NCBI RefSeq assembly: GCF_030816915.1
Contig: NZ_JAUSYN010000002.1
Coordinates: 3,423,501 to 3,487,500 of the forward strand
Direction of reading: 5' to 3'
From: Streptomyces sp. B3I8
Lineage (GTDB): Bacteria; Actinomycetota; Actinomycetes; Streptomycetales; Streptomycetaceae
DNA: 64,000 bases
Part shown: in pieces, positions 44,710 to 52,689 of the stretch
Position numbering within the stretch: the stretch's first letter is position 1
Layout: each line of letters opens with the position of its first letter
The notes under the pieces: generated by a model
The model's database searches: none
What the model was told of the DNA's origin: nothing
What the model saw: only the letters and a program-made list of their open reading frames with translations
Translations under genes and position numbers: made by a program

Positions 44710-44952
44710 TCAGCGCCGCGGCCACCTGCGCCGGCGCCGGCTGAAGAACCATCCGGCCGGTGGCTCGTCCGAGCGCCAGGGCTGGGGCTGGGCGTCGGGC
44801 GCCTGTGCGCGCCACTTGGCGGCCAGCATCCGTGCGCGTGCGGACGGCTCCTTGGCGTCGGCGGACTGTATGAACTCCTCGTCGAGGACCAGGTCGTTCC
44901 AGGGGTCCTCGGGCTCTCCCGCCCCTTGGCCCCGCGGTGCGTGCGCTGTCAT
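44710..44952 (-). CDS. Small conserved hypothetical protein
   Basis: 80 residues with AAGGGACGGCG before ATG. Sequence: an acidic middle (EPEDPWNDLVLDEEFIQSAD), a helix SARARMLAAKWRAQAP and the end WRSDEPPAGWFFSRRRRRWPR. The Trp/Arg-rich C-terminus with EPPAGWFFSR is conserved in my memory of other Streptomyces (near SCO3960). No signal peptide; possibly membrane- or nucleic-acid-associated through its basic tail. 95 bp downstream of the last ABC permease. Confidence 0.7.
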   Translation of the reverse strand: MTAHAPRGQGAGEPEDPWNDLVLDEEFIQSADAKEPSARARMLAAKWRAQAPDAQPQPWRSDEPPAGWFFSRRRRRWPRR

Positions 44953-45047
44953 CGCCGTCCCTTCTCCCGCGTGACTCTCCCGCCGCCATGGTGCCCGCGG
45001 CGGGGTGAAGCCCCCGTCAAGAAGCACGCCGCTCCCGGCGGGAGCCG

Positions 45048-45767
45048 TCACTCCTCTCCGGCCAGCGTCAGGGAGCGCAGCTTCTGCCCCGCGTACCAGG
45101 TGGTCGCGACGGTCACCACGATCAGCAGCACCGTCCCGGTGGCGAGGCTCACGTCCGAGGTGACCAGGTCGCTGCCGGTGACCTTCTTCGCCACGGCCAG
45201 TGCCCACTGCTGCACGCTCAGGGTGCGCGCGCCGGACACCAGGGACCCGAACAGGGCCTCCCAGACGAGCGCGTAGACCAGTCCGAAGATCACCGCGTGC
45301 CGGCTGACCGTGCCGAGCAGCAGGAACATCGCGGCGTACGCGATGGAGGCGACGAGCGCGGCCACGGTGTAGGCGACGGCGACCTGCTGGCCGTTGCCGT
45401 TGAGGATGAGGCCCGCGATCAGCGTCGGCAGCGCGGAGAACGCCATGGTGACGGCGATCGACACGAACAGCTTGGTGAGGATGATCGTCGGCCGCTTGAC
45501 GGGCTTGGCCAGCAGGTACACCACCGAGCCGTCGTCGATCTCGGGGCCGATCGCGCCGGTGCCCGCGATGACGCCGATGATCGGCACCATGGTGGCGAGC
45601 GCGAACCCGCCGAGCAGGTCGGAGGCGGTCTGGTCGTCGGCACCGGCCAGTGCGCGCACCAGGACCGAGATGACGATCAGGAGCGCGGGCAGGGCGCCCA
45701 GGATGAGGGCCCGACGGCGGCCGAGCAGGGCTCGGTAGGTGAGTCGGGCGACTGTGGGGTCGTACAT
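45048..45767 (-). CDS. ABC-2 type permease
   Basis: A 239-residue membrane protein with six likely helices (ALILGALPALLIVISVLVRA, ATMVPIIGVIAGTGAIG, VAYTVAALVASIAYAAMFLL, ALVWEALFGSLVSGA, GTVLLIVVTVATTWYAG). The segment EIDDGSVVYLLAKPVKRPTI is typical of ABC-2 subunits paired with CcmA-like ATPases. Last transporter gene of the operon; starts 12 nt after the upstream ATPase stop. Substrate unknown. Confidence 0.9.
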   Translation of the reverse strand: MYDPTVARLTYRALLGRRRALILGALPALLIVISVLVRALAGADDQTASDLLGGFALATMVPIIGVIAGTGAIGPEIDDGSVVYLLAKPVKRPTIILTKLFVSIAVTMAFSALPTLIAGLILNGNGQQVAVAYTVAALVASIAYAAMFLLLGTVSRHAVIFGLVYALVWEALFGSLVSGARTLSVQQWALAVAKKVTGSDLVTSDVSLATGTVLLIVVTVATTWYAGQKLRSLTLAGEE

Positions 45768-45779
45768 CTTTTCGGCCTC

Positions 45780-46691
45780 CTACGCCGCGACCAGATAAGA
45801 GAACACGGATTCGAGGGATTCGTCGGACGGCGAGACCGTGAGCAGCCGGATGCCGTGGTCCTTGGCGACCCTCGGCAGCAGGGTGGTGAAGCGGCCGAAG
45901 TCGACGGCCTGGACGCGCAGCGCGCCCTCGGCGTGGTCGACCTCGATGCCGGACGTCGACGGGTCGGCGATCAGCGCGGCGGCGAGTGCCCGGTCGTCGC
46001 TGGAGCGCACCAGGTAGCGGTGCGGCCGGTCGGTCATCAGCCGGCGGATCCTGCGGAAGTCGCCGCTGGCGGCGTGCCGTCCGGCGACGATGACCTCGAT
46101 GTGCCAGGCGAGCTGCTCGACCTCCTCCAGGATGTGGGAGGAGAACAGCACCGTGCGGCCCTCGTCGCCCATGCGGCGCAGCAGTTCCATGAGCTGCATG
46201 CGCTGGCGCGGGTCCATGCCGTTGAACGGCTCGTCGAGCAGCAGCAGCGAGGGTTCGTGGACCAGCGCGGAGGCCATCTTCACGCGCTGGCGCATGCCCT
46301 TGGAGTACGTGGAGATCTTCCGGTCCTGGGCGTACTCCATCTCGACGGTGGCCAGCGCCCGCTGGGCCTCCTTGCCGCCCAGTCCGTGCAGTTCGGCGTT
46401 GGCGACGACGAACTCGCGGCCGGTGAGGAAGTCGTACATCCCCTCCCGCTCGGGGACGATGCCGATGTGCCGGTAGATCCGCTCGTTGCGCCACACCGGT
46501 TCGCCGTCGAGGGTGACCGAGCCGGTGGAGGGGGCGAGGAAGCCGCCCATCATCCCGATGAGGGTGGACTTCCCGGCTCCGTTGGGACCGAGCAGGCCGG
46601 TGACGCCGGGGCCGATCGTCATGGTGACGTCGTTGACGGCCACCACGTTGCCGAACCAGCGCGAGACGTGGTCGATGTTCAGCGTGGTCAC
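45780..46691 (-). CDS. ABC transporter ATP-binding protein, second pair
   Basis: A 303-residue ATPase: Walker A GLLGPNGAGKSTLIGMM, Q-loop region YRHIGIVPEREGMYDFLTG, signature STYSKGMRQRVKMASALVH, Walker B PSLLLLDEPFNGMDP and switch His in VLFSSHILEEVEQLA. The C-terminal part (RYLVRSSDDRALAAALIADP) is the usual DrrA-like extension. The GTG start overlaps the stop of the preceding permease by 4 nt. Confidence 0.94.
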   Translation of the reverse strand: MTTLNIDHVSRWFGNVVAVNDVTMTIGPGVTGLLGPNGAGKSTLIGMMGGFLAPSTGSVTLDGEPVWRNERIYRHIGIVPEREGMYDFLTGREFVVANAELHGLGGKEAQRALATVEMEYAQDRKISTYSKGMRQRVKMASALVHEPSLLLLDEPFNGMDPRQRMQLMELLRRMGDEGRTVLFSSHILEEVEQLAWHIEVIVAGRHAASGDFRRIRRLMTDRPHRYLVRSSDDRALAAALIADPSTSGIEVDHAEGALRVQAVDFGRFTTLLPRVAKDHGIRLLTVSPSDESLESVFSYLVAA

Positions 46692-47593
46692 AGTGCGGCC
46701 TTTCGGTAACGGCGGATCAGCAGGCCGTAGCTCCCGGCGATGAGACCCAGGGTGACGAGGAGGAAGGCGATCCCCTGTGCGGCCGAGGGTCCCTGCTCCC
46801 CGGGGAAGGAACTGCTCGCCCCGAGGAAGGCGGTCTGCACCCCGTCGATGAGTGTGATGGGCGAGAACAGTCCGAACCAGAGGCCGGCCGAGCCGCTGTC
46901 CTGCGTCTCGGCGATGGCCTGCAGCGTCGAGACGGCGCCGTAGCTGATGACGAGGACGGCGATGACGGCGGCGATGCCGAAGCCGCGGCGCGGGGTCACG
47001 GCGGCGATCACCAGGCCGATGCCGGCGAAGAGCAGGGAGAGCAGTGCCACGGAGACCAGTCCCTGGGCGAAACCCTTGGTCTGGTCGGTGAAGTCCAGCT
47101 TGGCCAGCAGCGCGCCCACGTAGAGCACGAGCAGGGGCACCGCCGTCAGCATGAACAGCGCCGAGGCCATCGCGGCGTACTTGGCGCGCACGTAGTCGGA
47201 CGTCTCCAGGGGCCGCGAGAAGTACAGCGGCACCGTCTTGAAGCGCAGGTCGCGCGAGACGGACTGGGGGGCCTGCGCGGCGACGAACAGGCTGATGACG
47301 GCCTGCATGATGATCGCGTAGCGGGTGTAGTCGACGGGCAGGTCCTTCATCTTGGTGGCGACCGCGACCGCCACCATGATCAGTGCGGGGACGCACATCA
47401 CGACGAAGAGCAGCATCGGCAGCACCTTGGACTTCGCCGACCGGCCGAGGCCGTAGGCGCCGCGCAGGGACTGGGAGTACAGGGCGCGCCGGATGTAGGC
47501 GCGGCCCAGGCGCGGCCCGTCGTAGCCGCGGTAGCCGATGTTGTGGATCCGGCTCTCGTCGCCGGGCGGGGCGAGGGGGTGCTCAACCGCCAT
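46688..47593 (-). CDS. ABC permease, first pair
   Basis: A 301-residue membrane protein. The N-terminus has IHNIGYRGYDGPRLGRAYIR, a hallmark of this Streptomyces permease family, followed by six helices (LPMLLFVVMCVPALIMVAVA, ALFMLTAVPLLVLYVGALLA, VSVALLSLLFAGIGLVIAAV, GFGIAAVIAVLVISYGAVST, GIAFLLVTLGLIAGSYGLLI). It overlaps the upstream ATPase by 11 nt and the downstream ATPase by 4 nt. Confidence 0.9.
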   Translation of the reverse strand: MAVEHPLAPPGDESRIHNIGYRGYDGPRLGRAYIRRALYSQSLRGAYGLGRSAKSKVLPMLLFVVMCVPALIMVAVAVATKMKDLPVDYTRYAIIMQAVISLFVAAQAPQSVSRDLRFKTVPLYFSRPLETSDYVRAKYAAMASALFMLTAVPLLVLYVGALLAKLDFTDQTKGFAQGLVSVALLSLLFAGIGLVIAAVTPRRGFGIAAVIAVLVISYGAVSTLQAIAETQDSGSAGLWFGLFSPITLIDGVQTAFLGASSSFPGEQGPSAAQGIAFLLVTLGLIAGSYGLLIRRYRKAAL

Positions 47594-48575
47594 GACCGAC
47601 CGCCTCCTTCCCCTGTTCGTCGGACGGCTGTTCGGTGCCGGCCGGGTGTTCGTCGTCCTTGAAGACCTCAGCGATCTGGTGCCGCCGCTGTTCCATGCGG
47701 ACCAGGCCGAGGCCGAGGTCGGCGACGGCGTCGCGCACCAGGTCGTAGGTCTCCTCGCCGGCCGCGGTCAGCAGCAGCACGCGTCCGGCTCCGGGCAGTG
47801 CGCCGCCGTCGTGCACCTTCACCCCGCGCGCGTCGAGCGTCTCCCGCAGGGCGCGGGTGCCGTCCGGGTGGGTGTCGCTGTCGGTCACCTCGACGGCCAG
47901 GGTGGTGGTGGTGCGCGTGAAGTCGGTGGTGGAGCTGGAGCGCAGCAGGGTGCCGCCGTCGACGACGACCACGTGGTCGCAGGTGCGTTCGAGTTCGCCG
48001 AGCAGGTGCGAGGTGACCAGGACGGAGATGCCGAAGTCCGTGTACACGCGGCGGATCAGGCCGAGCATCTCGTCCCGGCCGACCGGGTCGAGGCCGTTGG
48101 TCGGCTCGTCCAGGAAGACCAGCTTGGGGTCGTGGACGAGGGCCTGCGCGAGCTTCACCCGCTGCTTCATGCCGGTCGAGTAGCCGCCTATGGGGCGGTA
48201 GCGCTCCTCGTACAGGCCGACGTGGCGCAGGGTGTCCGCGGTGCGTTCCCTCGCGGCGGTCGGCGGCAGCCCCGACATGCGCGCCATGTGCACGACGAGC
48301 TCGGTGGCCGAGACGTCGGGCGGCAGGCAGTCGTGCTCGGGCATGTACCCGACCTGCTCACGGATGGCGGCGCCCCGGGTGGCGACATCGAGCCCCAGTA
48401 CCTCGGCGCGACCCTCCGTCGCGGGGGAGAGACCCAGCAGGATCTTGATCAGAGTGGACTTGCCGGCACCGTTGGCGCCGACCAGTCCCGTCACACCGGG
48501 TCCGATGTCCACGGAGAGCCGGTCGAGTGCGGTCACCCGGGGGTACCGCTTGCTCAGGCTTTCGGTCGCGATCAC
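47583..48575 (-). CDS. ABC transporter ATP-binding protein, first pair
   Basis: About 330 residues: VIATESLSKRYPRVTALDRL, Walker A GLVGANGAGKSTLIKILLG, signature GGYSTGMKQRVKLAQALVHD, Walker B KLVFLDEPTNGLDPVGRDEM, and His in SVLVTSHLLGELERT. GTG 48575 is chosen because GGAG lies 8 nt upstream; the frame is open to 48620. It heads a five-gene operon (ATPase, permease, ATPase, permease, small protein) likely forming one or two exporters. A GGGACCCT inverted repeat lies about 85 bp upstream. Confidence 0.92.
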   Translation of the reverse strand: MIATESLSKRYPRVTALDRLSVDIGPGVTGLVGANGAGKSTLIKILLGLSPATEGRAEVLGLDVATRGAAIREQVGYMPEHDCLPPDVSATELVVHMARMSGLPPTAARERTADTLRHVGLYEERYRPIGGYSTGMKQRVKLAQALVHDPKLVFLDEPTNGLDPVGRDEMLGLIRRVYTDFGISVLVTSHLLGELERTCDHVVVVDGGTLLRSSSTTDFTRTTTTLAVEVTDSDTHPDGTRALRETLDARGVKVHDGGALPGAGRVLLLTAAGEETYDLVRDAVADLGLGLVRMEQRRHQIAEVFKDDEHPAGTEQPSDEQGKEAVGHGG

Positions 48576-48657
48576 AGTCACGTCTCCGACCGTAGTGACG
48601 TGAGCCACGGCGGTCGTCAACCTTCAGAGCTGTCTGTGCGTCCGCCTTGAGTATTAC

Positions 48658-48688
48658 GGGACCCTAGGGTGACCCCACCCAGGGTCCC
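48658..48688. promoter_or_regulatory. Inverted repeat upstream of the ABC operon
   Basis: GGGACCCT (48658-48665) and AGGGTCCC (48681-48688) flank 15 bp. The left arm also forms the palindrome ACCCTAGGGT (48661-48670). Likely operator. Confidence 0.55.
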
Positions 48689-48815
48689 GGACTCCACCCT
48701 CCCGGGTCTGACCCGATCCCGTTCGACCTCGTGTTTCCACAGGTAACCAGGGGTCGTTGACGTGGCCGCCGGGCGGGGGTTGCATTGATCACCGCCGGTG
48801 CGCGCGGTTCGGCAC

Positions 48816-48952
48816 GGTACGGCTCGGTTCGGTTCGGTTCGGTTCGGGATGCAATCCGGTACGGCTCGGTTCGGGATGCAATCCGGTACGGCTCGGTTCG
48901 GCTCGGTGTGATGCGGTACGGCTCCGCTCGGTGCGATGCGGTACGGCTCGGA
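48816..48952. repeat. CGGTACGGCTCGG repeat array before the hydrolase-SDR fusion gene
   Basis: CGGTACGGCTCGG starts at 48816, 48858, 48885 and 48940, with a one-base variant at 48915. Spacings are 42, 27, 30 and 25 bp. The first copy is followed by a run of CGGTT units and the 27-bp unit with GGGATGCAATC is duplicated exactly. The array ends 13 bp before the ATG at 48966. Confidence 0.9.
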
Positions 48953-48965
48953 CGAGGAGGCACAC

Positions 48966-50729
48966 ATGGCGGTGGCGGGTGCGCGGGAGCGCCGGGTGCG
49001 CGGTGGCGAGGTGGACCTGTGCGTCGCCGAGCTGGGGGATCCGGACCGGCCGACGGTGGTCCTGGTGCACGGCTACCCGGACAGCAAGGAGGTGTGGTCC
49101 GAGGTGGCCACCCGCCTCGCCGACCACCACCGCTTCCACGTGGTGCTGTACGACGTCCGCGGCCACGGCGGCTCCACCGCCCCGCGCCCGCTGCGCGGCG
49201 GCTTCACCCTGGAGAAGCTGACGGACGACTTCCTCGCGGTCGCCGACGCGGTCAGCCCCGGCCGGCCGGTCCACCTGGTGGGGCACGACTGGGGTTCCGT
49301 GCAGGGCTGGGAGTTCGTGACCGTCCGGCGCGCCGCGGGCCGGATCGCCTCCTTCACCTCGATCTCCGGCCCCTCCCTCGACCACTTCGGGCACTGGATC
49401 GAGCGGCGCCTGCGGCGTCCCACCCCGCGCCGGACCGGCCAGCTCCTCGGCCAGGGCCTCAAGTCCTGGTACGTCTGTCTGCTGCACACCCCCGTGCTGC
49501 CCGAACTCGCCTGGCGCGGGCCCCTCGGCCGCCACTGGCCCGGCATCCTGCGACGCACCGAGAAGATCCCCACCGGCGACTACCCGACCGCCTCGCTCCC
49601 CCGGGACGCCGCCCATGGTGCCTGGCTCTACCGGGACAACGTCCGCCCCCGGCTGCGCCATCCGCGCCCCGACGCATACGCGCACGCACCCGTGCAGCTC
49701 GTGACGCCCCTGGAGGACGCCTTCCTCTCCGAGCGGCTCTACGACGACCTGGAGCAGTGGGCGCCGCGGCTGGTCCGCCGCACCGTCCGGGCCACGCACT
49801 GGGTGCCCCGCACCCGCCCCGGCCAGGTGGCCGCCTGGATCGCCGAGTTCGCCACCGCGACCGGGGCGGGCGGCCGACCGGCCCCGGTGGGCCGCGGCCC
49901 GTACGCCCCCCGCTTCGCCGGGCGGCTGGTGCTGATCACCGGGGCCGCCGCGGGGATCGGCCGCGCCACCGCGCTGGCGTTCGCCGAGGCCGGCGCCCGC
50001 GTGATCGCCGTCGACCGGAACGGGGAGGGCGCGGCCCGCACCGCCGAGCTGGCCCGCCGCGCCGGGGCGCCCGAGGCGCGGGCCGAGGTGGTGGACGTCG
50101 GTGACGAGCGGGCGATGGAGCGGCTCGCCGAACGCGTCGCCGCCAGCGACGGCGTGGTCGACGTACTGGTCAACAACGCCGGCATCGGCTTCGCCGGCTC
50201 CTTCCTCGACACCACGGCGGAGGACTGGAGGAACGTGCTGGACGTCAATCTGTGGGGCGTCCTGCACGGCTGCCGGCTCTTCGGACGGCAGATGGCCGAG
50301 CGCGCCGAGGGCGGCCACGTCGTCAACGTGGCGTCGGCCGCCGCCTACCTGCCCTCGCGGGCGCTGTCCGCCTACGGCACGTCCAAGGCCGCGGTGCTGA
50401 TGCTCAGCGAGTGCCTGCGGGCCGAGCTGTCCGGCCGGGGGATCGGCGTGTCCGCCGTGTGCCCCGGGTTCGTGCACACGGACATCACCGCCACCGCGCG
50501 CTTCGCCGGGGTCGACGCCCGCGAGGAGCGCCGGCGCCGGGAGCGGGCCGGGCGGCTGTACGGGCTGCGGGGATATCCGCCGGAGAAGGTCGCCGCCGCG
50601 GTGCTGCGCGCGGTGGCGGAGGACCGGGCCGTCGTCCCGGTCACCCCGGAGGCGCGCGTCGGACGGCTCCTGTCCCGGATCGCTCCCGGGGTGGTGCGGG
50701 CGCTGGCCCGGGTGGAGCCGCGGCTGTGA
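48966..50729 (+). CDS. Fusion of alpha/beta hydrolase and short-chain dehydrogenase
   Basis: A 587-residue two-domain protein. Residues about 10-300: alpha/beta hydrolase with oxyanion HGYPDSKEVW, nucleophile elbow HLVGHDWGSVQGWEF (Asp nucleophile as in epoxide hydrolases and dehalogenases) and base His in VRATHWVPRTRPGQ. Residues about 315-587: SDR with cofactor motif LVLITGAAAGIGRATALAFA, NNAGIGFAGSF, Ser in VNVASAAAYLPS and YGTSK (Tyr, Lys). The two activities could act in sequence on one substrate; the substrate is unknown. RBS GAGGAGGC lies before ATG. The leader consists of tandem repeats. Confidence 0.92.
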   Translation: MAVAGARERRVRGGEVDLCVAELGDPDRPTVVLVHGYPDSKEVWSEVATRLADHHRFHVVLYDVRGHGGSTAPRPLRGGFTLEKLTDDFLAVADAVSPGRPVHLVGHDWGSVQGWEFVTVRRAAGRIASFTSISGPSLDHFGHWIERRLRRPTPRRTGQLLGQGLKSWYVCLLHTPVLPELAWRGPLGRHWPGILRRTEKIPTGDYPTASLPRDAAHGAWLYRDNVRPRLRHPRPDAYAHAPVQLVTPLEDAFLSERLYDDLEQWAPRLVRRTVRATHWVPRTRPGQVAAWIAEFATATGAGGRPAPVGRGPYAPRFAGRLVLITGAAAGIGRATALAFAEAGARVIAVDRNGEGAARTAELARRAGAPEARAEVVDVGDERAMERLAERVAASDGVVDVLVNNAGIGFAGSFLDTTAEDWRNVLDVNLWGVLHGCRLFGRQMAERAEGGHVVNVASAAAYLPSRALSAYGTSKAAVLMLSECLRAELSGRGIGVSAVCPGFVHTDITATARFAGVDAREERRRRERAGRLYGLRGYPPEKVAAAVLRAVAEDRAVVPVTPEARVGRLLSRIAPGVVRALARVEPRL

Positions 50730-50863
50730 CATCCCTGCCGATGTCGACCACGGTCCCCTAGGTGAGCTCGGTGGGCGCGGTGGGCGCGGTAGGCGCGGTG
50801 AGCTCACCGGGATCGGCGGGATGTGCGGGATCGGCGGGCGAACTGCCCGCATGAAGCGAGGAG

Positions 50864-50917
50864 TTGTCCACAGGATCGCGCGATTCGCTGTGGATAACCG
50901 TCCTTCGTTGTGGATCA
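50864..50917. promoter_or_regulatory. Second DnaA-box cluster, upstream of kptA
   Basis: TTGTCCACA at 50864 (+), TTATCCACA at 50889 (-, exact) and a one-mismatch box at 50909 (-), within 54 bp in the 244-bp gap before kptA. A weaker TGATCCACG lies at 50943. Confidence 0.75.
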
Positions 50918-50973
50918 AACCTCCGCCGCAAAACAAAGTGCGTGATCCACGTCTCACGCGGCACGCTGGGGGG

Positions 50974-51639
50974 ATGAACACACAGGAGGCCGCGGACACC
51001 GCCGCGCGCACGGTCAAGGTGTCGAAGTATCTGTCCAGGCATCTGCGGCACCAGCCGGAACGGATCGGGCTGACGCTCGACGAGGGCGGCTGGGTGGAGA
51101 TCGCGGCGCTGCTCTCGGCATGCGTCTCACACGGGTTCCGGATCACCCGCGAGGAGCTGGACCACGTCGTGACGACCAACGACAAGCAACGCTTCGCCGT
51201 AGAGGGCACCCGGATACGGGCCAGCCAGGGCCACAGCGTCCCGGTCGACCTCGGGCTGCCGCCCGCCGAGCCGCCGGCATATCTGTACCACGGCACCGTC
51301 GCCCGCCACCTGGACGCCATCCGCGCCGAGGGGCTGCGGCCCATGAACCGGCACGACGTGCACCTCTCGCCCGACCGCGACACCGCCACCCGGGTCGGGG
51401 CGCGCCGCGGCCGGCCCGTCGTCCTCACCGTGGACTCCGGTGCCATGCACCGCGACGGCCACGTCTTCCGCGTCAGCGCCAACGGGGTCTGGCTGACCCC
51501 GTCCGTGCCCGCCGCGCTATCTGCGCCTGCCGGGGGCCCGGGGTGGGTGATCCGCCGGACCGGAACTCGTCGCCGGGCCGTCCCGGTTCAGCGGGATCGG
51601 GCTGTCCGGTTCAACGGAGCTGGGCGGGCGCCTCGGTGA
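50974..51639 (+). CDS. kptA: RNA 2'-phosphotransferase (Tpt1/KptA), C-terminus probably frameshifted
   Basis: A 221-residue frame. Tpt1 features: VSKYLSRHLRHQPERIGLTL (Arg, His), WVEIAALLSA, TNDKQRFAV, RASQGHSVPVDL, LYHGTVARHLDAIRAEGL and HDVHLSPD with VFRVSANGVWLTPSVPA. The enzyme moves a 2'-phosphate from RNA to NAD+; in bacteria its natural role is uncertain. The family normally ends VWLTxxVPxxYL. Here one extra base near 51508-51516 shifts PARYLRLPGARGG (ending at TGA 51548-51550) out of frame and adds about 30 Arg-rich residues that overlap the convergent gene. Catalytic residues all lie before the shift. Confidence 0.88.
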   Translation: MNTQEAADTAARTVKVSKYLSRHLRHQPERIGLTLDEGGWVEIAALLSACVSHGFRITREELDHVVTTNDKQRFAVEGTRIRASQGHSVPVDLGLPPAEPPAYLYHGTVARHLDAIRAEGLRPMNRHDVHLSPDRDTATRVGARRGRPVVLTVDSGAMHRDGHVFRVSANGVWLTPSVPAALSAPAGGPGWVIRRTGTRRRAVPVQRDRAVRFNGAGRAPR

Positions 51640-52513
51640 CGATCTTCTCGAAGACGGCCTGGTCCGCGGCGAAGTCGGAGTCGGCGATGGGCCAGTGGAG
51701 CACGATCTCGGTGATGCCCGCCTCCAGGTGGCGGGCGGCGAAGTCCACGAAGGCGTCCACGCTCTCCAGCGGCCGGCCGCGGTCCGGCGTGAACCCGGTG
51801 AGCAGCACCTTGTCGAGCCCCGCCACGTCCCGGCCGACCTCCGCGCAGGCCCTGCCGAGCCTGCCGATCTGGCCCCGGATCGCCTCCAACGACTGCTCCG
51901 GCGTGCCCTCCTCGAACAGCTTCGGGTCACCTGTGGTCACCCACCCCTGCCCGTACCGCGCGGCCAGCGCCAGGCCGCGCGGCCCCGTCGCCGCCACCGC
52001 GAACGGCAGCCGGGGCCGCTGGACGCAGCCGGGGAGGTTGCGGGCCTCGACCGCGGAGTAGTGGGTGCCGCGGTGGGTGACGGCACCCTCGGTGAGCAGC
52101 CGGTCGAGCAGCGGGACGAACTCCCCGAACCGGTCCGCCCGCTCCCTGGGCGTCCACGCCTCCTGCCCCAGCGCGGTCGCGTCGAAGCCGTTGCCGCCGG
52201 CCCCGATCCCGAGCGTGACGCGGCCGCCCGAGATGTCGTCCAGCGAGATGAGTTCCTTGGCGAGCGTGACCGGGTGCCGGAAGTTGGGCGAGGTCACCAG
52301 AGTGCCCAGCCGGAGGCGCGAGGTGGCCGTCGCGGCGGCGGTGAGCGTGGGCAGGGCACCGAACCAGGGGCCGTCCCGGAAGGTGCGCCAGGACAGGTGG
52401 TCGTAGGTGTAGGCGGCATGGAGACCGAGCTCCTCAGCCCGCCGCCACTTGGTACCGCCCCCTTCCTGCCAACGGTCGACGGGGAGGATCACCGTGCTCA
52501 GACGTACGCTCAT
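51611..52513 (-). CDS. Luciferase-like F420-dependent oxidoreductase
   Basis: A 300-residue bacterial-luciferase-fold protein: TYDHLSWRTFRDGPWFGALP, RLRLGTLVTSPNFRHPVTLA, KELISLDDISGGRVTLGIGA and GGNGFDATALGQEAWTPRER match the LLM class F420-dependent family. PRLPFAVAATGPRGLALAARY and EIVLHWPIADSDFAADQAVF complete the barrel. It probably reduces or oxidises a small molecule using coenzyme F420; substrate unknown. Its stop overlaps the aberrant tail of kptA. Confidence 0.9.
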   Translation of the reverse strand: MSVRLSTVILPVDRWQEGGGTKWRRAEELGLHAAYTYDHLSWRTFRDGPWFGALPTLTAAATATSRLRLGTLVTSPNFRHPVTLAKELISLDDISGGRVTLGIGAGGNGFDATALGQEAWTPRERADRFGEFVPLLDRLLTEGAVTHRGTHYSAVEARNLPGCVQRPRLPFAVAATGPRGLALAARYGQGWVTTGDPKLFEEGTPEQSLEAIRGQIGRLGRACAEVGRDVAGLDKVLLTGFTPDRGRPLESVDAFVDFAARHLEAGITEIVLHWPIADSDFAADQAVFEKIVTEAPAQLR

Positions 52514-52689
52514 GACGACGAGCCTACGTCCGCGCCCATGCCGCCCCAGGCGCAGGCGCGGGCACGGGCGGCCGTGCCGTGGGGGCCCGCGCACGGCAGG
52601 GCGGCGTACCCGTTCAGGCGGCCTGGTGCGCATACTCATCCGTGCGGCCCGCCGCACGGTGGTGCGCACCCGTGCGCGAGAATCGGTTC

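Noticed and set aside
44710..46494. A 594-codon frame across the ABC genes
   Set aside because: Only its last 80 codons (44710-44952) are a real gene with its own RBS; the rest is out of frame with the permease and ATPase genes.
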